Assembly (NCBI GenBank): GCA_016271365.2
Contig: CM057459.1
Location: 486,465,501 to 486,529,500 of the forward strand
DNA length: 64,000 bases
From: Neoceratodus forsteri
Lineage: Eukaryota; Chordata; Ceratodontiformes; Ceratodontidae
Reading direction: 5' to 3'
Part shown: positions 41,860 to 53,128 of the stretch, piece after piece
Layout of the letters: every line of letters begins with the position of its first letter
How positions within the stretch are numbered: the stretch's first letter is position 1
Program-made: the position numbers and the translations under genes
The notes under the pieces: model-generated
The model's input: only the letters and a program-made list of their open reading frames with translations
Database searches by the model: none
Told to the model about the DNA's origin: nothing

Positions 41860-42826
41860 ACCCTCTCCATTTGCTAGTTTAAATATTCTGCAAAGACATC
41901 AAACTTCTGCCCCAATGCACTGACTCCTGTTTAGTCAGATGCAGTCCATCAAATTTAAAGAACTTTCGCTCCCAGAACTGTTGCCAGTTCCCTACAATTC
42001 TGTGTCCTTTTTCCGGCACCAGTCCTTGAGCCACGTGTTTAGCTCCCTATCTCCTTCTCTGACCTTCCGTCCATCTGCTCTCTCCCAGACTGGCAGGATC
42101 TCAGAGAAGGAGATGCCGATGAAATAGATGATAGTTTGTCACCCAGCCTAGTCAGGTGTTCCTTGGTCTCCACAACTGACCGCTGGCGAGATCGATAGTC
42201 CCTATGTGTACTAGGACATCAATGTTTTCTCCTGCTTTGTGAACAATTTTAGCATGCGGTCAGTGTCTCTCCATGCTGATGTACCTGGAGACATCTGACC
42301 ATCACCCTGGCTGGAGATGGGTATCAACTCCCTGAATCATGGAGTCTCCTATGATCAGAAGTTTTTGGATTTTTAGTGCTTGTTTAGTTTTGGTTCCTGA
42401 TTTGGGTGAGTTTTGTTGTGTAGCTCCTGTGCCGCAGTGTCCTGCTCTGCAGTGTCTTCTGCCTCTTTATTTGATTTCAGAGATAGAGGCAGATACCTGT
42501 TTGTAGTGTTTATATGGTTTTGGAGGCAATGTGTTGGAGAGCAGAGAGTGATGGGGCTCCTGATTTGCTCCTCCTAACCACCTGCCAGCCTCCTGGACCA
42601 ACTACCCTCTGCGGTCGAGGTTTTCTTTTGGATGCTGGGGAAATGGTGGTGGTTCTTATAATGTATTTCCTCTTCAATATGAAATTTGAGCGTGCAATCT
42701 CTGCCCATGCTGCCCGGAGCTGAGCCTAAGATCTCCAAAGGCCCAGCATGTAGGACAGTGTCCTAAATCCTGTAAGACTGTCCTTCTGAAAATTGTTCCA
42801 CAGTACCTGCAGTTAATGAAATCCAT
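41860..42826 (-). pseudogene. ORF1: CR1-2 ORF1: zinc-motif and SGNH-esterase-like protein
   Basis: A methionine at 42,826 opens MDFINCRYCGTIFRRTV and then GHCPTC, two CX2C pairs that could bind zinc. After frame changes the minus strand shows LLIIGDSMIQGVD (the GDS block of SGNH/GDSL esterases), DVLVHIGT-D (block III style) and FDGLHLT (the DXXH catalytic block). CR1-clade ORF1 proteins are known to carry such esterase and zinc-finger domains, with roles proposed in RNA or membrane association. Frameshifts and a stop occur near 42,280 and 42,170. Confidence 0.72.
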
Positions 42827-42829
42827 TCC

Positions 42830-43208
42830 AAATAAGTTGCTGGGTTTGTAACCTAGTCAGAGTAATTAGAAGGAAAAAAAAGGAAAAAAATGCAAGTAAT
42901 GGTTTAATTGTGCTTTGTTTAACTTGTTATAACAAGTTAAATTACTAGTGCACCTGTAAATGAGATCACCTTGTGGAGGCCCCACTGATCCGCCCCTTCC
43001 TGCTCTGCCACAGGAAATGTCACAACTGTGGTACCCTATAAAAGGAGTGTAGCGTGGGGTGGTTGGGGATGGGGGTGGGTGGCTGGGCCCTTCCCTGCCT
43101 AAAAGAAGAACCACGGATGAAAGAACAAGGAGGTAAGAGCAGAAACAATCAGTCAACAACAAATGCAGTAACCCTGAAAGCTTATCCTAATGTTAGATAA
43201 AACTGTAA
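42830..43208 (-). other. Leader between the CR1-2 tandem array and ORF1
   Basis: Holds a perfect 22-bp palindrome at 42,919-42,940 (TTAACTTGTTA and its complement). On the plus strand, opposite to the CR1, CCCTATAAAAGGAG at 43,034-43,047 looks like a TATA box downstream of CGCCCCTTCC. Whether this is a real antisense promoter cannot be judged here. Confidence 0.5.
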
Positions 43209-45007
43209 ACCTGTAAAGCACCACCTGTAATAATTTCAGAGAAGATATACACTGTAAGAAACACTTTGCTCCAGAGAGAAATAAAGCAGTAACAGAAGAT
43301 ATACCTTGCAAAAGACAATTTGAATCAGAAGATTACAGCAGTAATCTGTTAGCACACACCTGTAGGCACACCTTGTAATAATGCAGAAGAAGGTATACCA
43401 GCAACAACAATTTGAATCAGAGAAAAAATAAAGCAATGAAATGTTAGCAACAAACAGTAGCAATCCCTGTAAGTAAAAAATAAAAACACCACCACACAGT
43501 AAATCTGCTTAGCCAAACTAAGTCTTAATCCTTCTCCTTGCTCTGTAAGTTTCTCTACTCTGCCTTTCAAGCAGTCTTAGAAGGAAAGAGCTCAGGTGAA
43601 GCTAGGTGCCTTGGCCAGCAAACCAAGTCTTCTACCTCCAAGATATCAACTAACCTGACTTTTTAACCCTTCTTTCTGTTGGAAGTTACTGACAGTTTGC
43701 CAGCTCCACCCCCCACATACACACCTAATCCTTTGGAAGAGCTGTGGGAGGAAAAGCAATTAGCTCCTTCAGTGTGAGAAGGAGACTGAAACACCTCTGA
43801 GACAACAAACCTTTTCAACAAACAAGAATAAAATAAAACACAGTGTCAAACAGTAATTTTGCTTAGCCCAATGATAAAAAAGTCACAAAAATGTAAGCTC
43901 CACCTGTAATACAGTAATTTCAGAGAAGATATACCCTGTAAGAAACACTTTGCTCCAGAGAAAAATAAAGCAGTAACAGAAGATATACCTTGCAAAAGAC
44001 AATTTGAATCAGAAGATTACAGCAGTAATCTGTTAGCACACACCTGTAGGCACGCTTTGTAATAATGCAGAAGAAGGTATACCAGCAACAACAATTTGAA
44101 TCAGAGAAAAATAAAGCAATGAAATGTTAGCAACAAACAGTAGCAATCCCTGTGAGTAAAAAATAAAAACACCACCACACAGTAAATCTGCTTAGCCAAA
44201 CTAAGTCTTAATCCTTCTCCCTTGCTCTGGTAAGTTTCTCTACTCTGCCTTTCAAGCAGTCTTAGAAGGAAAGAGCTCAGGTGAAGCTAGGTGCCTTGGC
44301 CAGCAAACCAAGTCTTCTACCTCCAAGATATCAACTACCCTGACTTTTTAACCCTTCTTTCTGTTGGAAGTTACTGACAGTTTGCCAGCTCCACCCCCCA
44401 CATACACACCTAATCCTTTGGAAGAGCTGTGGGAGGAAAAGCAATTAGCTCCTTCAGTGTGAGAAGGAGACTGAAACACCTCTGAGACAACAAACCTTTT
44501 CAACAAACAAGAATAAAATAAAACACAGTGTCAAACAGTAATTTTGCTTAGCCCAATGATAAAAAAGTCACAAAAATGTAAGCTCCACCTGTAATACAGT
44601 AATTTCAGAGAAGATATACCCTGTAAGAAACACTTTGCTCCAGAGAAAAATAAAGCAGTAACAGAAGATATACCTTGCAAAAGACAATTTGAATCAGAAG
44701 ATTACAGCAGTAATCTGTTAGCACACACCTGTAGGCACACCTTGTAATAATGCAGAAGAAGGTATACCAGCAACAACAATTTGAATCAGAGAAAAAATAA
44801 AGCAATGAAATGTTAGCAACAAACAGTAGCAATCCCTGTGAGTAAAAAATTAAAACACCACCACACAGTAAATCTGCTTAGCCAAACTAAGTCTTAATCC
44901 TTCTCCTTTGCTCTGGTAAGTTTCTCTACTCTGCCTTTCAAGCAGTCTTAGAAGGAAAGAGCTCAGGTGAAGCTAGGTGCCTTGGCCAGCAAACCAAGTC
45001 AAACCAA
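43209..45007 (-). repeat. 685-bp tandem repeat, about 2.6 units (presumed CR1 5' monomers)
   Basis: ATAAAGCAGTAACAGAAGAT recurs at about 43,281, 43,965 and 44,650, giving periods of 684-685 bp. Units are almost identical over their full length, differing by a few substitutions and 1-bp indels. Each unit has an internal half-similarity (GAAG.TATACC...CAATTTGAATCAGA appears twice). The array lies at the 5' end of CR1-2 and ends inside a unit at the target duplication. By position it would be a 5' UTR with repeated promoter monomers. An independent insertion is the alternative. Confidence 0.9.
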
Positions 45008-45170
45008 GATTCAATGAGGAAATTACAAAATAATGTACTTTGGGCACAGAAACACAGTGGCAGAGTATAAAATGGGTGGAGTGGTATTGATGTCCACCAG
45101 TCAGGAAAGAGACTTGGAAATAATCTTATCTAGTGATCTAAAGGTGGCCAGATGGTATGACAAGGCAGAT
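45008..45170 (+). pseudogene. CR1-like reverse transcriptase fragment, right half
   Basis: Resumes after CR1-2 with TTCAATGAGGAAA, then KIMYFGHRNTVAEYKMGG, VLMSTSQERDLEIILSSDLK. This is the segment that directly follows WQLGF in CR1/L2 RT. One small frame change occurs just after the junction. Similarity fades after about 45,165. Confidence 0.85.
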
Positions 45171-45519
45171 TTATTCTGTCACTTATTCTTGCCAAAACAG
45201 TAGGTGGCAGGTTAAACTACTGCCTGATCTGCATCAATACTATATTGTACAATATTTTGGGCTAGCCTTTCTTCCCCCTTTAGCTGTCATGGTTTACTTT
45301 GCTTGCTCATTCAACATATGTTTAAAAGGGCATGAAGAAGCTGAGCTGCAAAATGTCCAGTTTCTCATCACATCAATTTGTGAGCTCCCTTTCTCTTTTA
45401 CTAGAAAATACACTATGTTCATGTCTGGGAGAATGTTTGTTTGCTGACTGTGTATTATTTGAACACCAATAACTGGTGTTTGCACCTACTGAGGTGGTGA
45501 GGGCCGAGGTGCACATACC
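45171..45519. other. Unassigned DNA
   Basis: No gene or named repeat recognised. Confidence 0.35.
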
Positions 45520-46140
45520 TGTACTGATTCCAGGACAGTAAGTCGAACTTGCAAAATGTCTGCAGATCAGGTTGGCACTATGTCCTCTTCTCTTCCTACT
45601 GCATTCACTGCTGCTAGCGTTGCGTCCTCTGGAACTTCTTGCACTGTGTCTGCACCAGAAGCTGGCACTTCCTCTACCTCCCCTTGTGTCATGCTGCCCT
45701 CATAAAGACATGAGCTCAATGAACTGCTCCACTGGAGTTGAGGTCCAGGTAATTGCTAGCCAAATGTCTCAAGTTCTCTGCACATCTTGTTCATCATAGC
45801 CTGCCGCTGTATTTGTCCAGCCCTTAACACTACCAGAACATTGCTCATGCTTTCTTGATCCTGGTGGGCTTACTGTAGATGTTTCTGCAGAAAATGCTGG
45901 GTCTCAGACATAGTGTCCCTTTTTTGACTAGTCATACAGGGCTTGAACTCTCCATTGTCCTGCTGCTGCAATGAGTAAATGGCCATGTCCTGATGAACCT
46001 CAGCTGTTCCCCCAGTCTGGAGTGCCATCTCTGACTCACATGGTACCACTGCTTGCTGTTTTTGGTGAGGCTTGGATGCTTCCATATATGATTCTTCTTG
46101 CTCCAAGTTAGTTTGTTGTGCTTCGTAAAATGCCAGCTCA
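45520..46140 (-). pseudogene. Possible coiled-coil end of a Harbinger Myb/SANT-like protein
   Basis: The minus strand gives MEQEESYMEASKPHQKQQAV, SLQQQDNG and TQHFLQKHLQ. With frame changes it continues to QRQAMMNKMCRELETFG and GADTVQEVPEDATLAAVN. The Gln/Glu-rich helical style resembles the C-terminal part of the second protein of PIF/Harbinger elements, but the diagnostic SANT region is not seen. It could equally be a chance frame in a repeat. Confidence 0.25.
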
Positions 46141-46170
46141 TTGTATATGATGGTTACACATGATAGAACA

Positions 46171-46575
46171 GTGTTTCACAAATGAGGCCACCATGGCCAC
46201 ATGCAGCCACCAGCACAACTTTCTGCAGCCACCAAGATCTTTAGAGCTCCAGGTATAAAGGTAATGGAATGGGGAATTTCTTAACGTTAGATAAATATGG
46301 GATAGACATTTCAAGTGACAATACATACGAACATACAAAATTGCCAGCAGAAACAGGCCTCACGGTCTATCGAGTCTGCTCGAGTGTGCAGCTAGCACCT
46401 CATCATGGACTTTTTTTATTGTATTACTGTGTGAAAAAAGAGTTATATCATGGGGGTTGGGTATATCAGGGGATCTTACGTAAGCAAAATAAGAAGTGAG
46501 GCCACCAGTAAATTCTAGTGGCTGCACTTTGAGACCCTATAAAGCCACCACAATGTTGGGCTGGAGAATCATTAG
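46171..46575. repeat. Possible hAT-like miniature element
   Basis: It begins CAGTGTTTCACAAATGAGGCC and contains several GCAGCCACCA / GTGGCTGCA words. The far end, in reverse complement, reads CACTAATGATTCTCCAGCCC. TGATAGAA and AGATAGAA could be an 8-bp duplication. The ends match poorly, so the call is tentative. Confidence 0.3.
46318..46400 (+). repeat. Non-LTR 3'-end-like fragment
   Basis: ACATACGAACATACAAAATTG followed by CAGAAACAGGCCTCACGGTC and TCGAGTCTGCTCG resembles the CR1 tail region seen at 30,817 and 38,844 (CATAGAAACATAGAAG...GGCCCATCCAGTCTGCCC). Probably a short diverged 3' end. Confidence 0.45.
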
Positions 46576-46834
46576 TGTAGAAGATAGAAATTGTACAGTG
46601 TGTTTTGTTACAGCAAACACAGGCTACTGCATTGCTGTCTAATCAAATACTGGATCTAAGAAGCCGAAGGTTTCCCACACACCGCATCAAACAAATACAG
46701 TTAAACGCAGGCTGATACAGTTAGAATACAGCTAACATGAGTATTTTCTTTACAGGGTATTTGTGGGGGTCATTCCTTTATAATTTATTGTATGCCCTGT
46801 TGGTGGTGCATAATTTTCTTTTTCCAGTTCCTTC
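46576..46834. other. Unassigned DNA
   Basis: No gene or repeat recognised. Confidence 0.3.
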
Positions 46835-47050
46835 CTCCTTACAGCAGTAGGCAATATAGCACTCTAAATTAAGTCACTGAGCTACAAATCATATGTACTG
46901 GGTTTGAATCCCACAGCCCCCACTTGCTTTCTGTGTGACCCTAAGCAAGTCCATTCACTGCCTTGTGCTCCCAGGTTGCACCTGGTAACAAGCTTCAGCA
47001 TAGTGTGCCTTTCTTGGTTAAATAGTTTCCCCTTTTCCCTTTTCCCTTAC
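46835..47050 (+). repeat. tRNA-related SINE-like element
   Basis: GGGTTTGAATCCCAC at about 46,900 is a good Pol III B box, preceded at tRNA-like spacing by AAGTCACTGAGCTACAA. It is followed by CTGTGTGACCCTAAGCAAGTC...CACTGCCTTGTGCTCCCAGG, the wording of MIR/CORE-type SINE bodies. No cloverleaf was confirmed. Confidence 0.6.
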
Positions 47051-47733
47051 TGGCATGCTGTTTTGATCATTGTCACCAATGCTCTCTTACAGGGATCTCG
47101 TGTAGGTCATGGAGTCCCATAAACTTTTGCTGTCCCAAATCTGGAAATCATCTTCAATACAATAAGTGCAGTATCTTACTGTGCAGTTGGCAGTATGATA
47201 TCAATTTAAAAGCACCCCAGAGCTCCCTTACATACTGTTCCATGAACAGAAGGCATACAGTACACACAGCTGTTGATTGCTCAATACTTGTTTCACAACA
47301 TAAACATGACATGCCTGCATAATCCCCAACAGTTGATTGGCATGCCCCAACATTTGCCACATGTGATTGGTGCATCATGGTCTCATTTAAGAGACACCAC
47401 ACCTGCATTTCTATGTATGAATAATGCACAGTGCTATGGCATTTAATCCAATCTTTTGGAGGTTCATTACAAGTACAAGACAGCACCACCTTCACAATAT
47501 TCATCGTGACCAAGAAGCTGCATGCAGGAATAAGCAATGTTGTTTGTGACATGCGTTGGAAAGGGACTAGGATTAAGGCAGTACTGGATTTCCTTGCAGA
47601 GGCTTGAATTCTGATTCATCGGTCTGATCTTTACAGTCATCTTCCTCACCCCACGGAACACCTGCAGTGTTCACTAAGTGGGCATCTGTGACAACCTAGC
47701 ACAGTGCAATGCCTCCCTATGCTAACTCAGTGG
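47051..47733. other. Unassigned DNA
   Basis: Minus-strand open frame at 47,154-47,552 is Cys-rich without a recognised pattern. No gene called. Confidence 0.35.
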
Positions 47734-47895
47734 CCCTAAGCAAGTCACACTGGATGGCAGTGAGGTGGTGCTGTGCTGTCTCTGTGACCCTGAGTAAACC
47801 ACAGAAAGTGACAGTGAGGAGGTACTGTGCTACCTTTTTGGCCTTGAGCAAGCCACAGTAGATAACAATGAATGGGTACTGTGCTGCCTCATTAG
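47734..47895. repeat. 54-bp tandem repeat, three units
   Basis: CCCTAAGCAAGTCACACTGG, CCCTGAGTAAACCACAGAAA and CCTTGAGCAAGCCACAGTAG start at 47,734, 47,788 and 47,842. The unit resembles the SINE body words at 46,930, so it may derive from one. Confidence 0.8.
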
Positions 47896-49085
47896 AAGCA
47901 AGCGAGATGGACATTACCATTACCTAATCTGTTTATTCTTTTCCAGTGACATTTCTGACACTGTGGATTGGCTGACAATGGAAGATGATGAAAGCAGTGA
48001 TCTGGAGGTTCATAAGAGCCATGCAAAATAGCAATGCTCCATTTCAGAATCCTCATTTTGCAGAATAAGTGGAAGCAAGGGATGGACTTATGGCACAGCA
48101 AGTTACTTTAAACACTGTTCACAATTTCTTTAAAGACATATTACATACATGTTGTATTGTCCATGAAGTCCCTGTAGATGAGAGGCAGCCATTGTGCTTA
48201 TGCCATAATGCCAACAACCAAATTTCATATCCCACAGAACTTGTTGAGCTATAAAACAGAAAACTAGATGCATTCACCAGAGGATGGACAAATTGCTTTA
48301 ATTAAGTACCTGCACAGAACAGGTGAATACAAAGTGATAACACCCCTACGTAATTAAAGGCATCCTCAGGGGGTAGTGCTATCATGTCACATACAGGTAT
48401 TTAAATGTATAAACATGAATATTCAGATTAATATAAATAACCTGATGCTGTGACAGCTAATTTGAAACACATACAGTCCCCTTAAAGTGCTACAGTGCTT
48501 AACACAGTGTGCAGTGTTTAAAAAGGTGCAATTATGCAATATATGAATCTTTTGATTTAAAAAAAAACATGACTGTTGACAAATCCCTTGGACATGTTTG
48601 TGAGTTGCTCTGTACGTCACTGAAATACTAGTAACATGAGAAAACAACGAAAGAGGGGAAAGGAAGGAAAGGAAAAAAGGGGGGAGAAAGAAGATTGCAA
48701 GAGCTTGCTAGCATGCAGGGGAACATGTTTTTCTCAAACAGTTGCTGGCAAGCAACCTTAATGCCATTTTATATTGCTCTAAAAGTCACCAAAAAAACAG
48801 GAATAGGAAAAAATAAAGGGGGAAAGGTGGGAAGGAATAAAGTGGGGAGAACATGCCCTATCACCCATGATTTGAACAAAACAAAGCAGTTGCAGCAGGA
48901 AAGGTGAGGATGGAAGCAAATGAAAAAATATTTGGACAAAAATGTGAAACAGAAATTGATTAATGTCATGCAGTCCTTTTGCCTTATATGACTGGTCATG
49001 AAACCACAGCTAAAATACCGACTGAAAATCCATATCTGAGGTGCCATCCCACACCAAGGCCCTAGGCCAGATTTACTATGAAATC
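47896..49085. other. Unassigned DNA with purine-rich tracts
   Basis: Purine runs at 48,649-48,695 (GAAAGAGGGGAAAGGAAGG and on) and 48,789-48,850. No gene recognised. Confidence 0.4.
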
Positions 49086-49140
49086 CTGACAGTCAGTCTC
49101 CTGAACTCCATGAGCCCAAGTTCAGGAGACCGACTGTCAG
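49086..49140. repeat. 22-bp inverted repeat (hairpin)
   Basis: The left arm CTGACAGTCAGTCTCCTGAA (first 20 bases shown) at 49,086-49,107 pairs with 49,119-49,140 with one mismatch, leaving an 11-base loop. It lies in a short repeat beginning GGCCAGATTTACTATG. Confidence 0.9.
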
Positions 49141-49266
49141 AAGACTGATAAGGTCTATGTGCAATGCAGGAGGACAAGCCCTTCGCACCCCCTCCCGTAA
49201 CTAAAATAACCAACTCTGAGGGGGAGCGACCTCAGAATAGGTTTAAAAAATGATGGGAGGCAAAAG

Positions 49267-49822
49267 AGCACCATGCAAAAATGCCCTTGCCCACAACAGA
49301 ACCTGGGTCTGTAGCACGATGCTGGCTGAGCTATGAGTGCCTCAGCCCTCCATGCCATGGGAGCAGCTCGACAAACCACAGAATTTTCCCCTCTCTTGTG
49401 GTGCCCAACTAGGGGTAGGGTAGCGGTTCATCACATCTGGCTACATTACCCCTGTTGGCACCAGTTTCCGTCTATCAGGGCAGGTGTGTATCGGGCAGCC
49501 AAACTCAGGATCCTGAATGTTGGGATTCCGAGTGCTGGCATTTAGTAGATATACTACTGGTCCAATTATTCTATTCAGTGGCATAATTAAGGTTAATTTC
49601 TTTCCAAATGAGACAGTGGTGAGGACATTGTTGCCATTTACTGACAGAGTATTTGTTGATATCATTTTTTCAACGTAATGTACACTATAGTACAGCCCTG
49701 TGCACAGTGATACTGTCCTGACATCAGACACCAACTGCACCAAGTAAGTCACACCAAGGTGCAGTTGGATCACAACTACAACCTTTGTTTTTATTTCGAA
49801 AGTGAATGTGAATGTGTTTTAG
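49267..49822 (+). repeat. Sequence X, copy at the LTR junction (filled site)
   Basis: 556 bp nearly identical to 55,704-56,261. It starts AGCACCATGCAAAAATG and ends GAATGTGTTTTAG directly against the LTR at 49,823. Its first part, read on the minus strand, has a tRNA-like look (CATAGCTCAGCCAGC, then CAGACCCAGGTTCTG), so a SINE head may be included. Confidence 0.85.
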
Positions 49823-51468
49823 TGTAGACAGGGCTGGGATAGACAGGACAACATACCAAGCAGTTCAATAAATTCAGTGCACAACAAGCGCCTGCAGGGC
49901 ACTTATCATTTTATTTTTCTCAGAAAAAGTTGAAATCAGGTTTCACAGAAATCAAGAAAATAGGTTAGTTTATTCACTTTCAAGATATCAAAATCAAACA
50001 AACAAACAAATAATAAACAGATGCAATACGCTCAGGAAGGGCCACTGCTCTGCCCAGAAGTGCCACCAGGCTATCTCCTAACCTGTTTCACACAAACATG
50101 TGCAATTTAGAGGTCCACCACCTCTAGCAGTCAGCTCCAACTGACTCCCCTATCTGTCTACAGCTTGCTAAGGTAGACTTTTTATACCTGCCTACCGAAG
50201 TCATGTGACCACAGCATCATCAACTTATAAAACCCTTTTGTTTAGGCCCTCATATGAAATTATACAATGCCAGAGGGCCTTCTAAATATAATAGTTAACT
50301 AAGGAAACCTTCAGATAACAAAAAGTTCTAGAAGAAAAGAATATAAAAGTACGAGGAAGTTGAAAACTTTCCACTGAGCTGTGATTGACAGCATCATTAG
50401 TATAAAAAGAGGACACTAGCGGCCGCTGTCACCCTATAGTGCACCTCATTTGGCATACCATTCTTGGAGAGGGCAGACCTACAGGTTTAAAGGCCTGATA
50501 TTTAGTAATACAATATATGGTAAGTTTCTTTTTTCTTTGTTTATTTCAATGACTATTCATACCATATTGGTTTTAAACCTCTCCAGCCTTGCCTGGAAGA
50601 CATGAGGACTGTCTGTTTTATCAGAAACCACAGGCAGTCACCTAGTTTTCATCCAGATAGATTTTTTTAACCCCCCTTCACTTGTGTACACTCATGAAGC
50701 AGGGCAGTGCTTAGAGAAACTGTGTGTGGGATTTTACAGAGACTTGGGGTGTCCTTTTATACATGTTAGCTTTATTTTTTTATTTCATTTGTGCATGCTC
50801 TTTAGACTTGCAGCCCATTCTTATACTGAAGGCTGCCACCGTTTCACACTTTGTGGTTTCACTGGGATATTCCTGTCCCATTAAATCCTTTGCTCCTCCA
50901 GGTTTCCAGCAAAGCAGTAGTCTTGCTAAAAAGAAATTTAACTTGCTGCTCTGCTGTGGAGAACTGCAAACAGGCAAGCCCCTTTTATATTTATGTATTT
51001 CAGAAAAGACCTGAAGTTCTTTATTAACCCCTCCTTTCCTTTGAAATCCTTGTATGTATGTGGCATAAGCAATTCAAATTACATTGGCTCTTATTTAATT
51101 CTTATTTATTTTATAACTAACATCTAGTACAAAATGTTACATGGCAAGCACTGCTGCCTTTTCCTTTCCTTCAAGACAAAAAGTACTTTATTATTTAAAG
51201 GCACAAACATACTTCAGTTTAAATCCAATGAACATTTGTAAATGCCTCTCAGGCACTGTATTTAAACTTTCAAAGTACTTCATTTTTCTTTTAGGCACTT
51301 ATTACACTTTATAGGCATTTTACATACTCTATTTAAGCAACCAGCACCTTAATTACCTCGACCAGCTGGCATGCTGGACCTACATACCTGGTGTTTCATT
51401 TTGGGGGGTTAAGGGACCCTCATCTTTCTAGCAGGGCACCCATCCTTGACAGGGGTCACCCTGTCACA
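49823..51468 (-). repeat. 3' LTR of LTR-3
   Basis: On the minus strand it begins TGTGACAGGGTGACCCC after the polypurine tract and ends ...GCCCTGTCTACA: 1,646 bp. A poly(A) signal AATAAAATG lies about 95 bp before the end. The final 354 bp match the truncated LTR at 55,358-55,705. Confidence 0.75.
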
Positions 51469-51482
51469 TACCTCCCCACCTA
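51469..51482 (-). other. Polypurine tract of LTR-3
   Basis: On the minus strand AGGTGGGGAGGTA abuts the LTR start TGTGACAG. Confidence 0.7.
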
Positions 51483-52649
51483 AGAGGGAAACCATCCCAT
51501 GGTTGTCTGATAATGTCTCACCTTCCCCTTGATGGTGTGGTGGAGCCCTGTCCCACCCACACCTTAGAGCTCCACCCCAGGGTCCCATAAGTCTGTTAAA
51601 TATAGCATTATCTATCATTCCAAGCCTTTGCGATACAACATGCTATACGTGACTTTACCCTGTAGCCAGCATATTACTGAGTTATGCATTCAATAAAATG
51701 TTTAAACAACAACGGCAACCAGTACTCTGTGGGTAATAACTCCCAACCTTTTCTCACATGGTACCAGGCACTTAGTCCTAAGTGCACATTCTGTTATCAT
51801 CACCATGGTTAACCTTTGCAACATTCTTAACCTTCATACCCTAGGACCATTGAGAAAGAATAACAGATCAGCAGTACAAGAAAAGATCAATAGAGAAAAA
51901 ATTGTCTGTAGGTGGCCAGCCTATCAAACTTGAAAAATGAAAATAGGTAAGAACAGAATACTGTAGCAAGACTGTCGTGACAGAAGTTTCCTACATTGGA
52001 TCTGTAGAAGAGATGGTCCATCTCAATCAGGCAGTATGTATCCACCTTTCTTTCCCGGAAGGGGATGGAGCTAGGCCCACCCTCACCAAAGCTCCATCTC
52101 AGGGTCTCTTAATTCCAAACACTTTTAATCAAGCATTTTACTAAGCAAAAAATTCCACTTATTTCCTTACACAAACCCTGAGACATGGACATTGTACCCC
52201 TTAGTCCAGTACAACACAATGAGGAAGTGTACCACATCATTTTTATGTTGTCCACTGTCTTCCTATGCCTAACTGAGCATTCACACAGACCCGTATGATC
52301 ACTCTACTGCAGGGCATATACACCCAGTAGTGACCATTAAATTAACTTTTCTATACATTTTCATATACAGTCATCCATCATTACCTGGAATTCCTAAAAT
52401 TTAGTCCCAGGTGGTTGCAGATCCAAACAGGTATAGCCGGGAAATACCCAGCTTGTCCCCCTAAAGAAAATCTTTGGGATTATGTACTGCTCAAAATGGT
52501 CTAAATACTCAATCAGTAATGTACCATAAGGTAACATAGTCTACCATCTCTCTCTGAGTGGCCTACATGGGAGTCTCCCTTGCCTCCAAGGGTGCCACTT
52601 CGTGGTGGTCCCTTCCCTTTAGTACTTTTTCTTTACAGAACCTGCTTTA
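51483..52649 (-). other. LTR-3 internal region without recognisable coding
   Basis: Lies between the integrase remnant and the polypurine tract. Stops occur in all frames and no domain is seen. Confidence 0.45.
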
Positions 52650-53128
52650 GTATCTCTGTTAACCTGATACCTTCCATTCCCAGCAGTAGCAGGAACCTCT
52701 GTCTGGTTGCACATCTGGCAATTTTTTAAATAGACCTCCACTTACCTATACAAACCTGGCCAATAATAGAATAAGGTGAGTCTAGCCAACACTCCACCAT
52801 GGCTCAGGTGCCCACAGGGAGTGAAGTGTGCAGCTTCCATTACTTGCTTTCGACAGGCCTCAGGCACCACAACCTGTGCATCTATACTTTTTCTGCGGGG
52901 ATTGGGCTGCATGTGGTAAAGGACACCCTCTTTCTGTTCATACCATCACCCCAGCTTTGACCCCACATCACCATTAACATGGCTACCTTCTTTATCTGTA
53001 ACATTTTGCCTTAACACAGCTACCTCTAGATCCCCAGCCTGTAAATTTACCCTAATCAGTATTGTACATACTGTTAAACATTTCACTGAACAAGACAATG
53101 TCCCTTCAGTCTTTAATTGCTTCTTCAA
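52650..53128 (-). pseudogene. LTR-3 integrase N-terminal remnant
   Basis: The minus strand reads a linker (LQAGDLEVAVLRQN, DKEGSH), then EGVLYHMQPNPRRK and VVPEACRKQVMEAAHFTPCG. HLSHGGVLARLTLFYYWPGL and VEVYLKNCQMCNQTE follow. This is the HHCC zinc-binding region of a Gypsy integrase; the His pair and the CX2C are visible. The catalytic core is missing and a stop replaces one residue after WPGLYR. Confidence 0.75.

Larger units (their letters stand above)
38844..45007 (-). mobile_element. Near full-length CR1-type retrotransposon with 5' tandem monomers (CR1-2)
   Basis: Inserted antisense into the plus-strand CR1-like fragment, with GATTCA on both sides (38,838-38,843 and 45,008-45,013). Read on the minus strand it has a 685-bp tandem array (45,007-43,209), a leader, ORF1 with a CX2C zinc motif and SGNH esterase signatures (42,826-41,860), and ORF2 with endonuclease and RT (41,750-38,930). 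It ends with a TTTCTATG-type 3' tail. The length is about 6.16 kb. The host frame (WQLGF, then the NEE/KIMYFGH region) is continuous across the insertion, so the array and the CR1 body appear to have arrived as one unit. ORF2 is broken by many 1-bp deletions. Confidence 0.85.

Noticed and set aside
43209..45007. The 685-bp array as tandem LTRs of an LTR retrotransposon
   Set aside because: Units are directly abutting without internal region, primer site or polypurine tract, and no TG...CA ends were found. The host-frame junctions place the array inside the CR1 insertion.
46890..46915. A functional tRNA gene
   Set aside because: Only B-box-like and weak A-box-like sequence is present. The text continues into a SINE body and no cloverleaf was evident.
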